A program made the position numbers and the translations under genes. Of a stretch of 10,315 bases of DNA, positions 1-6,826 are shown piece by piece (the stretch's first letter is position 1; every line of letters begins with the position of its first letter). The notes beneath the pieces were generated by a model that ran no database searches, was not told where the DNA came from, and saw only the letters and a list, made by a program, of their open reading frames with translations. The stretch comes from Ilumatobacter sp. (lineage in GTDB: Bacteria; Actinomycetota; Acidimicrobiia; Acidimicrobiales; Ilumatobacteraceae). The DNA is taken from NCBI GenBank assembly GCA_029263275.1, contig JAJCXU010000397.1:1-10315 (forward strand). The letters run 5' to 3'.

Positions 1-735
1 GACGAGAGGTCACTCGCGAGGAACAGAAAGGCGTCGGCGACGGACTCAACTGTTTGGAGGGCTCCGAGGGGAATGGCGCGCTCGGCTCGCGCTCGGTACG
101 CAGGGTCGGCATCCCACTGTCGCTGCGCCATGCCCGCACCAACGATGCCCGGGGCGATTGCGTTGGCCCGAATGCCATACGGAGCAAGCTCTCGGGCGTA
201 ACTCCTCGTCAAGGACTTGATGGCTGCCTTGGCGGCACTGTAGGGAGCAATACCCGGCCACGGAACGTCCTGTACCCATGACGTCGTGAAGATGAGCTGA
301 CCGCCTCGGTCGGCCGCGATCCACGCTTTCGTGGCTGCTTGCGCGAGGACGAACGCGGATCGCAGGTTGTTGCGGACCGCAGTATCGAACTCGTCCAACG
401 GCATCTCGTGAATTGGGTGATCGACGACGACTCCAGCGTGACAACACACGACGTCGGGCAGTCGGCCGAATTGCTGGAGGGCTGCCGTGATCGTGGCGTG
501 CGCGCCGTCGGGTTCGGAGACGTCGGCCTGGACATAGCCGCAACGCGGGTCGAGGACCGCTGCGGCAGCTTCGGCGGTCACGAGATCATTGACCATCACG
601 CTGGCACCTTGCGCGGCGAGGCGATCCGTGATGGCTTGCCCGATTGCCCCGGCGCCGCCGGAAATCACTGTCACGCGACCGGTGAGGTCGAGCAGCCCGG
701 CATCGCTGTCATGTGCGTGTTGTTCAGTAATCACT
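1..735 (-). CDS. Short-chain dehydrogenase/reductase (SDR), 3' end cut by window edge
   Basis: This is a classical NAD(P)-dependent SDR oxidoreductase, with 244 residues readable from a GTG at 735 before the window edge removes the last few. The Rossmann motif SGGAGAIG spans residues 25-32. Asp50 follows beta-2 (VMVND), which in this family favours NAD(H) over NADP(H). An NNAG-equivalent CHAG lies at 98-101. The catalytic residues are Ser152, Tyr165 and Lys169 (YSAAK), with an Asn in the NN pair at 122-123. The second glycine of the usual TGxxxGIG motif is Ala30, a tolerated variant. The GTG start is favoured by a GAGGGGG Shine-Dalgarno sequence six bases upstream and because no ATG in this frame precedes the Rossmann strand. 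The gene lies 55 bp downstream of the GH9 gene on the same strand, so co-transcription is likely. The substrate cannot be told; a sugar or alcohol is conceivable given the neighbour. Confidence 0.9.
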
Positions 736-741
736 GGCTTC

Positions 742-748
742 CCCCTCG
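742..748 (-). promoter_or_regulatory. Shine-Dalgarno site deciding the GTG start of the SDR
   Basis: On the minus strand GAGGGGG ends six bases before the GTG at 735. This is a purine-rich match to the anti-Shine-Dalgarno sequence at normal spacing. It supports GTG 735 over another in-frame GTG seven codons upstream. Confidence 0.65.
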
Positions 749-790
749 ACGTCACCGTAGTGCTTCGTGGACTGATTGGCAATAGTGGTC

Positions 791-2641
791 TTATTGGTCA
801 TACCAAACGTGATTCGATGCAGCGTCGAGTTGAGAAATGGCGAGCGAGGCGTAGATGAATGGCACGCCCCACACTTCCTGAGTCGACCACTCGTGCGCAT
901 TCGATTGTTCGACGTAGGGGGTGTCGTCCGGCCGGCCGATGTAGCCGATGACCGCGGCCTCCGGGACTTGGAGGGTGCGTGGACAGAAAGGAACCGGGTG
1001 ACGGTGCCCGATCCCGGTGAACAAGCTCATGTTGTCCGGGTTCGCCCCGGTGCCCCACTCGATCAGGCGGGTGGCAGCGGCGAGCCAATCCTGTCGTTCG
1101 AGCAGCCGCCCGGCGCGGGCGAGGAGGAAGGCCTGGTGCATCGTGACGCCGTTGGTGCCGTGAACGATGAAGTCTCGATTCCAGGGCGCTCCGAAGTAGC
1201 GGACAAATCGGCCAGGAGCGAATTCGGTGAACGTCTGCCGGTTCGGAAACGGTGGGTCGGTCCAGACGCCATACGGCGGGAGTCCGAACACGTTGTCTGT
1301 TGCCGACCTCAGGAGGTATTCGTCGATGTGCAGCGTGATTGCTTCGAGACACTGCTCCCGTAACGCCGCTGCACTGTCGTGGGGTGCGAGGGTCTCGATG
1401 GCGTCGAGGAGTGCCATCGGTGGATCGCAAGAGAACGCAATGGATCGATACCCGTCGGTGTGTCCGGCGTCGTCCATGAAGTAGCCGGACAACGGCCCTG
1501 CAGTCGTCGACTGGCGTGCCAGGAGTTCACCGGTGAGCTCCTCGACGTCGGTCAGGTCAACCGGTGGCTCGGGAAGTCGGCGCAGTGCTGCGGCTGCTTC
1601 GAGTTCGGCCGCAACGAACAGTGTTCGTCGATCGTGTCCACGCTGGCGTCCGAATGACCAGGCGCGTTCGGCAGCAACGCGGCTTCGGGCGGCGCGCACG
1701 GGGTTGCCGACGGACGCTGCAGATGCGAGTGCGCGCACGAATTGAAACTGGACGTTCGGGTTGTCGAGTGTGTTCGCTGACCGCTCGCCCCCAGTGCCCG
1801 GCACGTTGTTCGTCGCGTTGCTGCCACTGCCGTCGGCGGTCGTTCCGGAGTGGTTGTCGAACCACCAGTCGTCGATGGTGACGCCAGACGGAACGCTCCC
1901 ACCGCCGATGTTCTCCACCACCTGGCCCGCCTCGGAGATAATCTGCTGGAAATACTCACAACCCCAGTCCAACTCGTCGTGGGCGTCGGCCGCGAATGGT
2001 CCGTCGTGGGCTCGGCACAGCGCGGTCAGCGCGAGGAGATGGAGCACGGTGGTGCTCGTCCACTTCCGGTGATCGCCGGCGTCGTACCAGCCGCCCGCGG
2101 CTTGCAGCTGGAGCCCGTCGCTGTCACGGCGAGCGTCGTCGGCGAACTCGGCATCGCGAACGCCGGGAATGGCGAGACCGGATCGTTGCGAGTGGGTCGC
2201 AATGAGGTAGCCGCGCTGCAACCGGTCGTGCGTGGAGTCGTTGATCTCGAACGGCAGGGACACTCCCTGGTCGCTCTCGAGCACGTACACGCCCGGACGA
2301 TCGAAATCGAGGGTCCCACACAGAAAAGTTCCCCACCGGGAATCGACCGCAACGACTTCGAAGGTGGTGAGAGAGGTGCCGCCGACCTGGTCGCTCACAT
2401 AGTTCGATGATCCCGGAATCAACGCGCCATCGAGCAGGTCGAACGGCCAGGGGAACCGATCCACATCCCACCCCTCGGGCTCCCGGCCGGTCCGCCGATG
2501 GTGGTAGTTGGAGGTGTTCAGGTGGACGGTCAACGACCGAACCGTCGGGTCGCCGATACGCACGACCACGCGCTTCGAAGCCCCGACTCGGTAGCCGAGT
2601 TGGGTGGTGCAGAAGCGAAGATCCGGGACGACTTGAGACAT
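791..2641 (-). CDS. Glycoside hydrolase family 9 protein, no signal peptide
   Basis: This 616-residue protein belongs to GH9, which hydrolyses beta-glycosidic bonds by inversion. Known members include endoglucanases and intracellular enzymes acting on cello- or chito-oligosaccharides. Residues about 8-130 look like the Ig-like CelD_N domain (QLGY at 14-17). The (alpha/alpha)6 catalytic domain starts near 140. GGWYDAGDHRKW at 183-194 holds the Asp187/Asp190 pair of the family's base motif. GANPDNMSLFTGIG at 532-545 matches the second GH9 signature. Glu589 in the STQEVWG segment fits the general acid. A Gly/Ser/Asn-rich insert spans about 246-290. The N-terminus (MSQVVPDLRF) has no hydrophobic core, so the enzyme is probably cytosolic and acts on imported oligosaccharides. 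The start is supported by a promoter whose predicted transcription start is the A of this ATG. The SDR follows 55 bp downstream. Exact substrate unknown. Confidence 0.9.
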   Translation of the reverse strand: MSQVVPDLRFCTTQLGYRVGASKRVVVRIGDPTVRSLTVHLNTSNYHHRRTGREPEGWDVDRFPWPFDLLDGALIPGSSNYVSDQVGGTSLTTFEVVAVDSRWGTFLCGTLDFDRPGVYVLESDQGVSLPFEINDSTHDRLQRGYLIATHSQRSGLAIPGVRDAEFADDARRDSDGLQLQAAGGWYDAGDHRKWTSTTVLHLLALTALCRAHDGPFAADAHDELDWGCEYFQQIISEAGQVVENIGGGSVPSGVTIDDWWFDNHSGTTADGSGSNATNNVPGTGGERSANTLDNPNVQFQFVRALASAASVGNPVRAARSRVAAERAWSFGRQRGHDRRTLFVAAELEAAAALRRLPEPPVDLTDVEELTGELLARQSTTAGPLSGYFMDDAGHTDGYRSIAFSCDPPMALLDAIETLAPHDSAAALREQCLEAITLHIDEYLLRSATDNVFGLPPYGVWTDPPFPNRQTFTEFAPGRFVRYFGAPWNRDFIVHGTNGVTMHQAFLLARAGRLLERQDWLAAATRLIEWGTGANPDNMSLFTGIGHRHPVPFCPRTLQVPEAAVIGYIGRPDDTPYVEQSNAHEWSTQEVWGVPFIYASLAISQLDAASNHVWYDQ

Positions 2642-2648
2642 GGTACGA

Positions 2649-2676
2649 ATGGTAGGACCAATATTCTGACTGTCAA
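2649..2676 (-). promoter_or_regulatory. Predicted leaderless promoter of the GH9 gene
   Basis: On the minus strand a perfect -35 box TTGACA (2676-2671) is followed by a 16-base spacer and TACCAT (2654-2649), which fits the TAnnnT -10 pattern. Seven bases separate TACCAT from the ATG at 2641, so transcription should begin at or next to the start codon. No Shine-Dalgarno sequence is present, as expected for a leaderless message. Confidence 0.6.
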
Positions 2677-2775
2677 GAGGGATTGCACATGAAGGCCCTT
2701 GACAGGTCTCGAGGTCGTCGCCATCTTGAGCATGGCATCGCTTACCGGGACCGCTTCCGGAACTCGGGTTCGGGC

Positions 2776-3800
2776 TCAGCCGCCCTGGCGTTGCAATCCT
2801 GAGGCCGTGCTTGCGGTCGAGTTGATCGCATTGATGTCGATGTAGCAGCCCTGGAGGTGGCGGGCTCCGCCCTTGGCGAACCCCGAGCGGCCGTGCAGCA
2901 CACGACGGTTGTCGAAACCAATGAGCTCGCCCGCAGTCAAGCTGAGTTCGATGACGTTCTCGGGGTGTGCGAGGAGGTCCGTGAATGCCACGTAGGCGTC
3001 ATAGAAGTCTGATGTCCGTGGGCCGATGTCGACCGGGCGCATGCTGCGATTGTTCACGGTGATCCTGTCGACCGCGCGGCGCAGGTCGAGGCGAATGAGC
3101 GGCACCTCTGCCATGAGGTACGCGGCGGCGTCGCGGAACTCGAACCTCACCGTCGCGGTCGTGAGCAGTTCGAATGCGTCGGGGTCTGTGTGGCGGAGTT
3201 GTTCCGCAGCGAGAAATCCGTCGAAGAACATCGAACCCCACCGGACTCTGCAGAGTGCAGACAGTGCAGGAGTTGCACCGTCGGCATCGGGTCGCGGTAT
3301 GGGTTGTCAGTGTGGAGCGGCAAGCCGACACTCGTGAATGCGAGATTGTTGGGCGCTTCCTCGGCGATGACATCGAACAGGTCGCCGTAGTTGGTTTCAC
3401 GGACGAAACCGACCGTGTTCGCGACGTCGAGCACGGTGCGCGGTGCTGACCCCAGTCCTTCGAGGAGCGAGAGTCCGATGGTCGCGAGCCGCGACGCGAA
3501 CTCGACCATCTTTGCTCGCTCCCGGTTGGATGCGGTCGAGGTGATCACGTCCCCGCGTGGCCTGAGTCGGAACGCGATGTTGCGCTTGCTGCTGGGGAAG
3601 CGTGCACTGGTGTGTGCGGCCGTCGTCGTGGCGCAGGTCGACGATCCGATGCGAGTCGGTCGTGCTGACGGCGAGCGTCATCCACCCCGGGAGATCCGAA
3701 GCATCAACAAGATGCTGGTCATTGTTCGGATCTCGACACTCGGGGCATTCGCATGCATCGCGAGCCCAGGCCGGCGAGATCGTCGCAGCGTCGATCGCCG
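2776..3800 (-). pseudogene. Gamma-butyrobetaine dioxygenase-like (TauD/TfdA fold) gene, frameshifted
   Basis: Three reading-frame pieces together match a 2-oxoglutarate/Fe(II) dioxygenase of the gamma-butyrobetaine hydroxylase type, which makes carnitine in known members. Piece one (about 3795-3620) carries the N-terminal zinc-binding domain, with ARDACECPECRDP supplying the three cysteines. Piece two (about 3618-3243) has GFVRETNYG and the iron-binding HTD of LHTDNPYRD, then VQLLHCL. Piece three (about 3240-2776) has FFDGF, the distal iron ligand in RVLHGR, and ARHLQGCY at the C-terminus. One extra base near 3618-3620 shifts the frame and one missing base near 3240 restores it, so the outer pieces share a frame and the 125-codon middle does not. 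No start codon fits upstream of the zinc domain, so the N-terminus also seems lost. No intact product is expected unless these are sequencing errors. Confidence 0.75.
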
Positions 3801-3939
3801 GCTGGAGCAACGGCCGAAGAGACTCGAGCCCATCAGACTTGCTCTCAGGAACCTTTCCGGCATGGTCGGCGCGGCGAAGGCGGATCGCGCCGTCGACCGC
3901 TGGATGGCTGCGGAACGCGGTTGCTTCCGCGGGGTGAAC

Positions 3940-4350
3940 GGACCACCCGGCTGCTCGAGCGTTGCGGAGACCGTGGTCGTCGTCTGTTCCCCGCACTACG
4001 ACGCCCGGCCCGGCGAGCGGCGCACTGCGCTGACTCGGAACCGAACGCCTCTTGGGGTTCGACGGCCCGACCCACGAAGACGACTGGCGGAGAATCCTCG
4101 GCACTGACACGCCGCAGATCGCCCATCGATACTCCAGCTACACGGTGTATCTCCCAGCCGTCCACAACGGGCTCGGAATCGGTCGGGGCTGGAGCCCGCT
4201 GATCGGCCCGCACCTCCGAGACGGTCGCCTGCTCGCAGTCGGTGACTGGAACGTGGCCGCGAATCGTTCCGATTTACTGTCGTCGGTCCGACCAGCCGAT
4301 CCGCTGACCGGCCGGTTAGTGGTCGACTTCTGTGCAGACCCGCCTGATCG
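3940..4350 (+). pseudogene. LysR-type regulator, effector-domain fragment with frameshift
   Basis: Two plus-strand frames match the C-terminal half of a GcvA-like LysR regulator. The first (about 3961-4040) reads VAETVVVVCSPHYDAR, a typical 'E..V.VCSP.Y' strand. The second (about 4043-4300) reads LLGFDGPTHEDDW, then YSSYTVYLPAVHNGLGIGRG and LRDGRLLAV, the usual W..W / AA.aGqGia / L..GrLv pattern. One extra base near 4036-4044 joins them. The helix-turn-helix half is absent: the bases where it would lie are taken up by the N-terminal end of the oppositely transcribed dioxygenase remnant, and no HTH-like peptide is visible in any frame there. No convincing stop is seen before the YceI gene; a further shift near 4333 is possible. 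LysR genes commonly sit divergent from their target, so this was probably the dioxygenase's regulator. Confidence 0.62.
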
Positions 4351-4361
4351 CGGACGCTCGA

Positions 4362-4913
4362 TCAGCTGCGGACGGCGGAGACCTCGAACTCGAGCGTCAC
4401 CTTCTCGCCGATCAGTACGCCGCCGGTCTCGAGGGGGGCGTTGAACGAGATTCCCCAGTCCTTGCGGTTGACGGTGGTGGTTCCTTCGAGGCCAATCCGC
4501 TCGGTGCCGTAGGGGTCCACGGCATTGCCCTCGTGGGTGAAGTCGATGGTCACCGGGTGAGTGATGCCCTTCATGGTCAGATCGCCAGTGACTTCATACT
4601 GGTTGTCGCCGGCCACGGAGACCGAGGTCGAGGTGAACGAAATCTCCGGGAACTCTTCCATGGCGAAGAAGTCGTTGCTGCGCAGATGGGTGTCGCGGTC
4701 GGCGTTTCGAGTGTCGATGCTGGTGGCCTGGATGACCAGAGAGATCTCTGAGTTGGTCGGATCAGCCGCATCGAACCGGCCGGTCCCTTCGAAGTCGTTG
4801 AACGAGCCTCGAACTTTGGTGACCATTGCGTGCCGGGCGACGAATCCGATTCGGCTGTGTGTCGGATCGATGCTGTATGTGCCGGTTGCTGAAGTGGTGG
4901 TAGTAGTTGACAT
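4362..4913 (-). CDS. YceI-family lipid-binding-like protein
   Basis: This 183-residue protein has the full YceI pattern: YSIDPTHSRIGFVARH at 13-28, RGSFNDFEG at 35-43, RDTHLRSNDFF at 73-83, LTMKGITHPV at 112-121 and NRKDWGISFNAP at 149-160. The final beta strand GEKVTLEFEV lies at 169-178. The family folds as a lipocalin-like barrel that binds isoprenoid lipids, and members are often stress-induced. There is no signal peptide, unlike E. coli YceI, so it is probably cytosolic. The frame stays open upstream to 5243, but ATG 4913 is chosen because homology begins there and a strong promoter places transcription start exactly at it. It is divergent from a MarR gene with palindromes between them, so repression by that MarR protein is likely. 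Confidence 0.93.
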   Translation of the reverse strand: MSTTTTTSATGTYSIDPTHSRIGFVARHAMVTKVRGSFNDFEGTGRFDAADPTNSEISLVIQATSIDTRNADRDTHLRSNDFFAMEEFPEISFTSTSVSVAGDNQYEVTGDLTMKGITHPVTIDFTHEGNAVDPYGTERIGLEGTTTVNRKDWGISFNAPLETGGVLIGEKVTLEFEVSAVRS

Positions 4914-4917
4914 GTCA
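4907..4917. promoter_or_regulatory. Palindromic operator copy 1, likely MarR site
   Basis: TTGACATGTCA lacks only the last A of the perfect palindrome TTGACATGTCAA. It overlaps the YceI start codon (4911-4913), downstream of the predicted transcription start. A protein bound here could block early elongation or translation of yceI. Its centre is 30 bp, close to three helical turns, from that of copy 2. Confidence 0.6.
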
Positions 4918-4920
4918 CCT

Positions 4921-4948
4921 ACTATATCAGTACTCGTTGACATGTCAA
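4921..4948 (-). promoter_or_regulatory. Predicted leaderless promoter of the YceI gene
   Basis: On the minus strand TTGACA (4948-4943), a 16-base spacer and TATAGT (4926-4921) form a near-consensus promoter. Seven bases later comes the ATG at 4913, so the message should start at the initiation codon. The spacer and geometry are the same as in the GH9 promoter. The -35 box is one half of a palindrome. Confidence 0.7.
4937..4948. promoter_or_regulatory. Palindromic operator copy 2, likely MarR site
   Basis: TTGACATGTCAA is a perfect 12-bp palindrome that supplies a consensus -35 box on both strands: for yceI on the minus strand and possibly for the MarR gene on the plus strand. A dimeric MarR repressor bound here would occlude polymerase in both directions. 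The match to a MarR site is inferred from symmetry and position, not from a known consensus. Confidence 0.65.
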
Positions 4949-4967
4949 CCACAAAGGAAGCTACGTT
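4937..4967 (+). promoter_or_regulatory. Possible promoter of the first MarR gene
   Basis: TTGACA (4937-4942), a long 19-base spacer and TACGTT (4962-4967, TAnnnT type) end six bases before ATG 4974, which again suggests a leaderless message. The alternative is leadered translation from AAGGAAG (4954-4960), whose 13-base spacing is longer than usual. The long promoter spacer makes this weaker than the opposing promoter. Confidence 0.4.
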
Positions 4968-4973
4968 GCAGGT

Positions 4974-5444
4974 ATGGACGACAACAAGTGGTTGGCTGCC
5001 CACGAGGACACGGCGTGGCGCTCGCTGCAGGAAATGCACCGACGACTCGATGGTGAGCTCGCCCGGCGACTCAGCGCCGAGAGCGGCCTGTCGTATCCGG
5101 ACTACGTGGTCCTCGTCGCGTTGACGGCGAGCGAAGGTGACGAGTTGCGACTCTTCGAACTCGGCGAACGGCTCGGCTGGGAGAAGAGCCGCCTCTCCCA
5201 CCACATCACGCGCATGGTGAAGCGAGACCTGGTCGTCAAGCAACGATGCCCCGAGGACCAGCGGGGCTGGTCAGTTGTGGTCACGCGCCATGGCCGCGAT
5301 GAAATCGAAGCGGCCGCCCCAAGTCACGTCGAAGCGGTGCGAGAGTTGTTCGTCAATCTCCTCACCCGTGACCAACTCGCGGTGGTGGCTGAGGTCTCCA
5401 ACAGCGTGCTCGCTCGGCTTGCGGACATCCGTCCCGAAGACTGA
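4974..5444 (+). CDS. MarR-family winged-helix transcriptional regulator
   Basis: This 156-residue protein has the MarR fold: N-terminal dimerisation helices (1-40), YPDYVVLVAL at 41-50, and a winged helix-turn-helix at about 58-106. The latter includes LFELGERLGWEKSRLSHHITRM for the helix-turn-helix, and CPEDQRGWSVVVT for the wing. C-terminal dimerisation helices follow. The 'SGLSYPDYVVLVALTASEG' type of N-terminus and the close divergent pairing with a yceI gene suggest that it represses yceI and itself through the two palindromes in the 60-bp gap. The only cysteine is Cys92 in the wing, so ligand sensing is as likely as thiol oxidation. The start is the first ATG and has upstream signals for either leaderless or leadered translation. 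Confidence 0.92.
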   Translation: MDDNKWLAAHEDTAWRSLQEMHRRLDGELARRLSAESGLSYPDYVVLVALTASEGDELRLFELGERLGWEKSRLSHHITRMVKRDLVVKQRCPEDQRGWSVVVTRHGRDEIEAAAPSHVEAVRELFVNLLTRDQLAVVAEVSNSVLARLADIRPED

Positions 5445-5528
5445 GCAGTGCGATGGCCGGGACTGACCGCGTGTATCATCGCCAACCTCAAGATAAAGGC
5501 TCTTGAAGCGCTGCCTTGAAGCAAGACA

Positions 5529-5555
5529 GGCGGTGTCCATTGCTGGACAACTGCC
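5529..5555 (+). other. Small hairpin in the leader of the PLP-enzyme remnant
   Basis: TGTCCA-TTGC-TGGACA forms a perfect six-base-pair stem (5534-5549), and flanking GGC/GCC can add three more pairs across an internal loop. CTTGAAGC is repeated directly at 5502-5509 and 5515-5522 just before it. The hairpin lies 20-30 bases ahead of a strong Shine-Dalgarno sequence. I do not recognise a SAM riboswitch or any other named class here. It may be a leftover leader regulator or chance. Confidence 0.25.
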
Positions 5556-5574
5556 CCTTTCATTCAATTCAGAC

Positions 5575-5580
5575 AAGGAG
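5575..5580 (+). promoter_or_regulatory. Shine-Dalgarno site of the PLP-enzyme remnant
   Basis: AAGGAG ends six bases before ATG 5587, an ideal ribosome binding site. It marks the original start of the gene, now truncated, and implies that translation still begins here. Confidence 0.7.
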
Positions 5581-5586
5581 CCAGCC

Positions 5587-5877
5587 ATGCCCGCCAACCC
5601 TTCAGTTGGACAATCCACCCTCAGTATCTTGGGTGCGCTGTCGCCTGTGGCCTCGACACGATCAAGATTTCCTGCCGCAGCCGAAAAATGCGCACATGGC
5701 GGTAAACCTGGGCTGCGTCGAAACCGTGGTCGGCCCGCCCGTGACCACCATCCACGTCGAATGCAGCGCCGAGGAAAGCGCGGCCGCCGGTATCCCTGAG
5801 GGATTGGTGCGCTACTCGACCTGCATCGACGACGTGGAAGACCCGATCACCGATCTCGATCAGGCACTCGCCACCTC
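5587..5877 (+). pseudogene. PLP-dependent Cys/Met metabolism enzyme, internally deleted remnant
   Basis: The C-terminal part, read in one frame from about 5669 to 5871, matches the end of the cystathionine gamma-synthase / methionine gamma-lyase / homoserine sulfhydrylase family. It has MAVNLGCVETVVGPPVTTIH (usual form AVSLG..ESL..HPA.MTH), then EESAAAGIPEGLVRYS (AAGI..GLvRlSvGiE) and DDVEDPITDLDQAL. The N-terminus, from a well-placed ATG at 5587, reads MPANPSVGQSTLSILGA in another frame. Roughly 300 codons that would carry the PLP lysine and substrate site are missing between them, judged from a usual length near 400 residues. No in-frame stop follows DQALA, so the end has also shifted. No active enzyme can be made. 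Which of the trans-sulfuration activities it had cannot be told. Confidence 0.7.
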
Positions 5878-5956
5878 TGACGAGTGCCCTGGGTCATTGC
5901 CGACACGTCGGACAGTGCAGTCTAAATTCCCTTCCTTCCGGATGCGGGACGTGAAT

Positions 5957-6826
5957 CTAGGAGCTGGTGGGCAGCGGAACGAACGGAGCGTGGTCGTGGG
6001 GCGTGATGGGAAAGCGTTGGGCGGCCCAGTCGGCCTTGGCTTGTTCGATGCGGTCGAGATCACTGTGCACGAAGTTCCACCAGATGTGGCGTGGCCCGAC
6101 GGGTTCGCCGCCGAGAACGACGACTCGCCCGCGGCCGCGCAGTACCCGATCCCCTTCGAGGCTCAGCGTCGCGAGCTGGCCGGCCGTCAGTTCGTCGTCG
6201 CCGATGGTGATGCCCTCGTCGAGGGCGATGACGGCCAACTCGGAGTGGTCGACATCGACGGGCACGGGGGAGTGCGCGGCAAGGTTCACCTCTGCGAGCA
6301 CCAGTGGTGACGATCCTGGCACCGGCGAGGCAAGCCCCCACCCTGATCCAGCGGCGAGCCGGAGGACAGACTCCCCGATGACTTCGGTGGGCACGTCGCC
6401 TGCTGCGACGTGTTGAAATGCGGGTGCAGCATCCTCGGCGTCGTCGGGGAGCGCCACCCACGTCTGGATGCCGTACATGTTTCTCGCCTGTGGCCGGTCC
6501 GCTGGGTGTGAACGCTCGGTGTGCGTCACGCCCGAGCCAGCGGTCATCCAGTTGACGGCGCCGGGTTCGATCGTCTGCACCGCGCCGGTCGAGTCGCGAT
6601 GCACCATGCGGCCGTCGAACAAATACGTGACCGTCGACAGTCCGATGTGCGGATGGGCGTCGACATCTATGCTGCTGCCGGCGGCGAGCTCTTCGGGGCC
6701 GATGAGGTCGGTGAACACGAACGGTCCGACCATGCGTTTCGTGCGGTGCGGCAGGAGCCGCCGGACGCGTCCCGCACCGACCGGCCGGTTGCGCGGGTCG
6801 ATCCGGAGTTCGATCGCGGAGCTCAT
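5957..6826 (-). CDS. Pirin-family bicupin protein
   Basis: This 289-residue pirin holds the N-cupin metal site in sequence: HPH (His58, His60) in DAHPHIGLSTVTYLF, then MVHRDSTG and the WMTAGSGVTHTE segment with His102 and Glu104. These four residues bind Fe or another metal in pirins. The C-terminal cupin has no comparable ligand set and ends with WWNFVHSDLDRIEQAKADW, typical of bacterial pirins. Known relatives are quercetin 2,3-dioxygenases or metal-dependent regulators; the reaction here is unknown. ATG 6826 is chosen because it overlaps the stop of the upstream gene as ATGA, implying translational coupling. The frame stays open to 6901, but that would place 25 extra residues inside the neighbour. 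It is the last gene of the four-gene minus-strand operon. Confidence 0.93.
   Translation of the reverse strand: MSSAIELRIDPRNRPVGAGRVRRLLPHRTKRMVGPFVFTDLIGPEELAAGSSIDVDAHPHIGLSTVTYLFDGRMVHRDSTGAVQTIEPGAVNWMTAGSGVTHTERSHPADRPQARNMYGIQTWVALPDDAEDAAPAFQHVAAGDVPTEVIGESVLRLAAGSGWGLASPVPGSSPLVLAEVNLAAHSPVPVDVDHSELAVIALDEGITIGDDELTAGQLATLSLEGDRVLRGRGRVVVLGGEPVGPRHIWWNFVHSDLDRIEQAKADWAAQRFPITPHDHAPFVPLPTSS

Noticed and set aside
1850..2410. Plus-strand open frames inside the GH9 gene (for example 776-1363 and 1850-2410).
   Set aside because: They are antisense to a clear GH9 protein, show no family motifs and arise from high GC content.
2720..2736. GCCAT-CTTGAGC-ATGGC stem downstream of the dioxygenase remnant as a terminator.
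   Set aside because: It has five pairs with a seven-base loop and no T-tract; likely chance.
3236..3246. Programmed ribosomal frameshifting in the dioxygenase gene.
   Set aside because: There is no slippery heptamer or pausing structure, and two opposite shifts plus a lost N-terminus fit decay better.
3391..4107. Long plus- and minus-strand frames over 3391-4110 as intact genes.
   Set aside because: Each contains only a part with family similarity, flanked by low-complexity arginine- and serine-rich shadow sequence.
4914..5243. Upstream extension of the YceI reading frame to 5243.
   Set aside because: It would be antisense to the intact MarR gene and cover both promoters; YceI homology starts at 4913.
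5516..6310. Plus-strand frame of 264 codons as one gene.
   Set aside because: Only its 5669-5871 part has homology (PLP enzyme C-terminus); the rest is leader sequence or antisense to the pirin gene.
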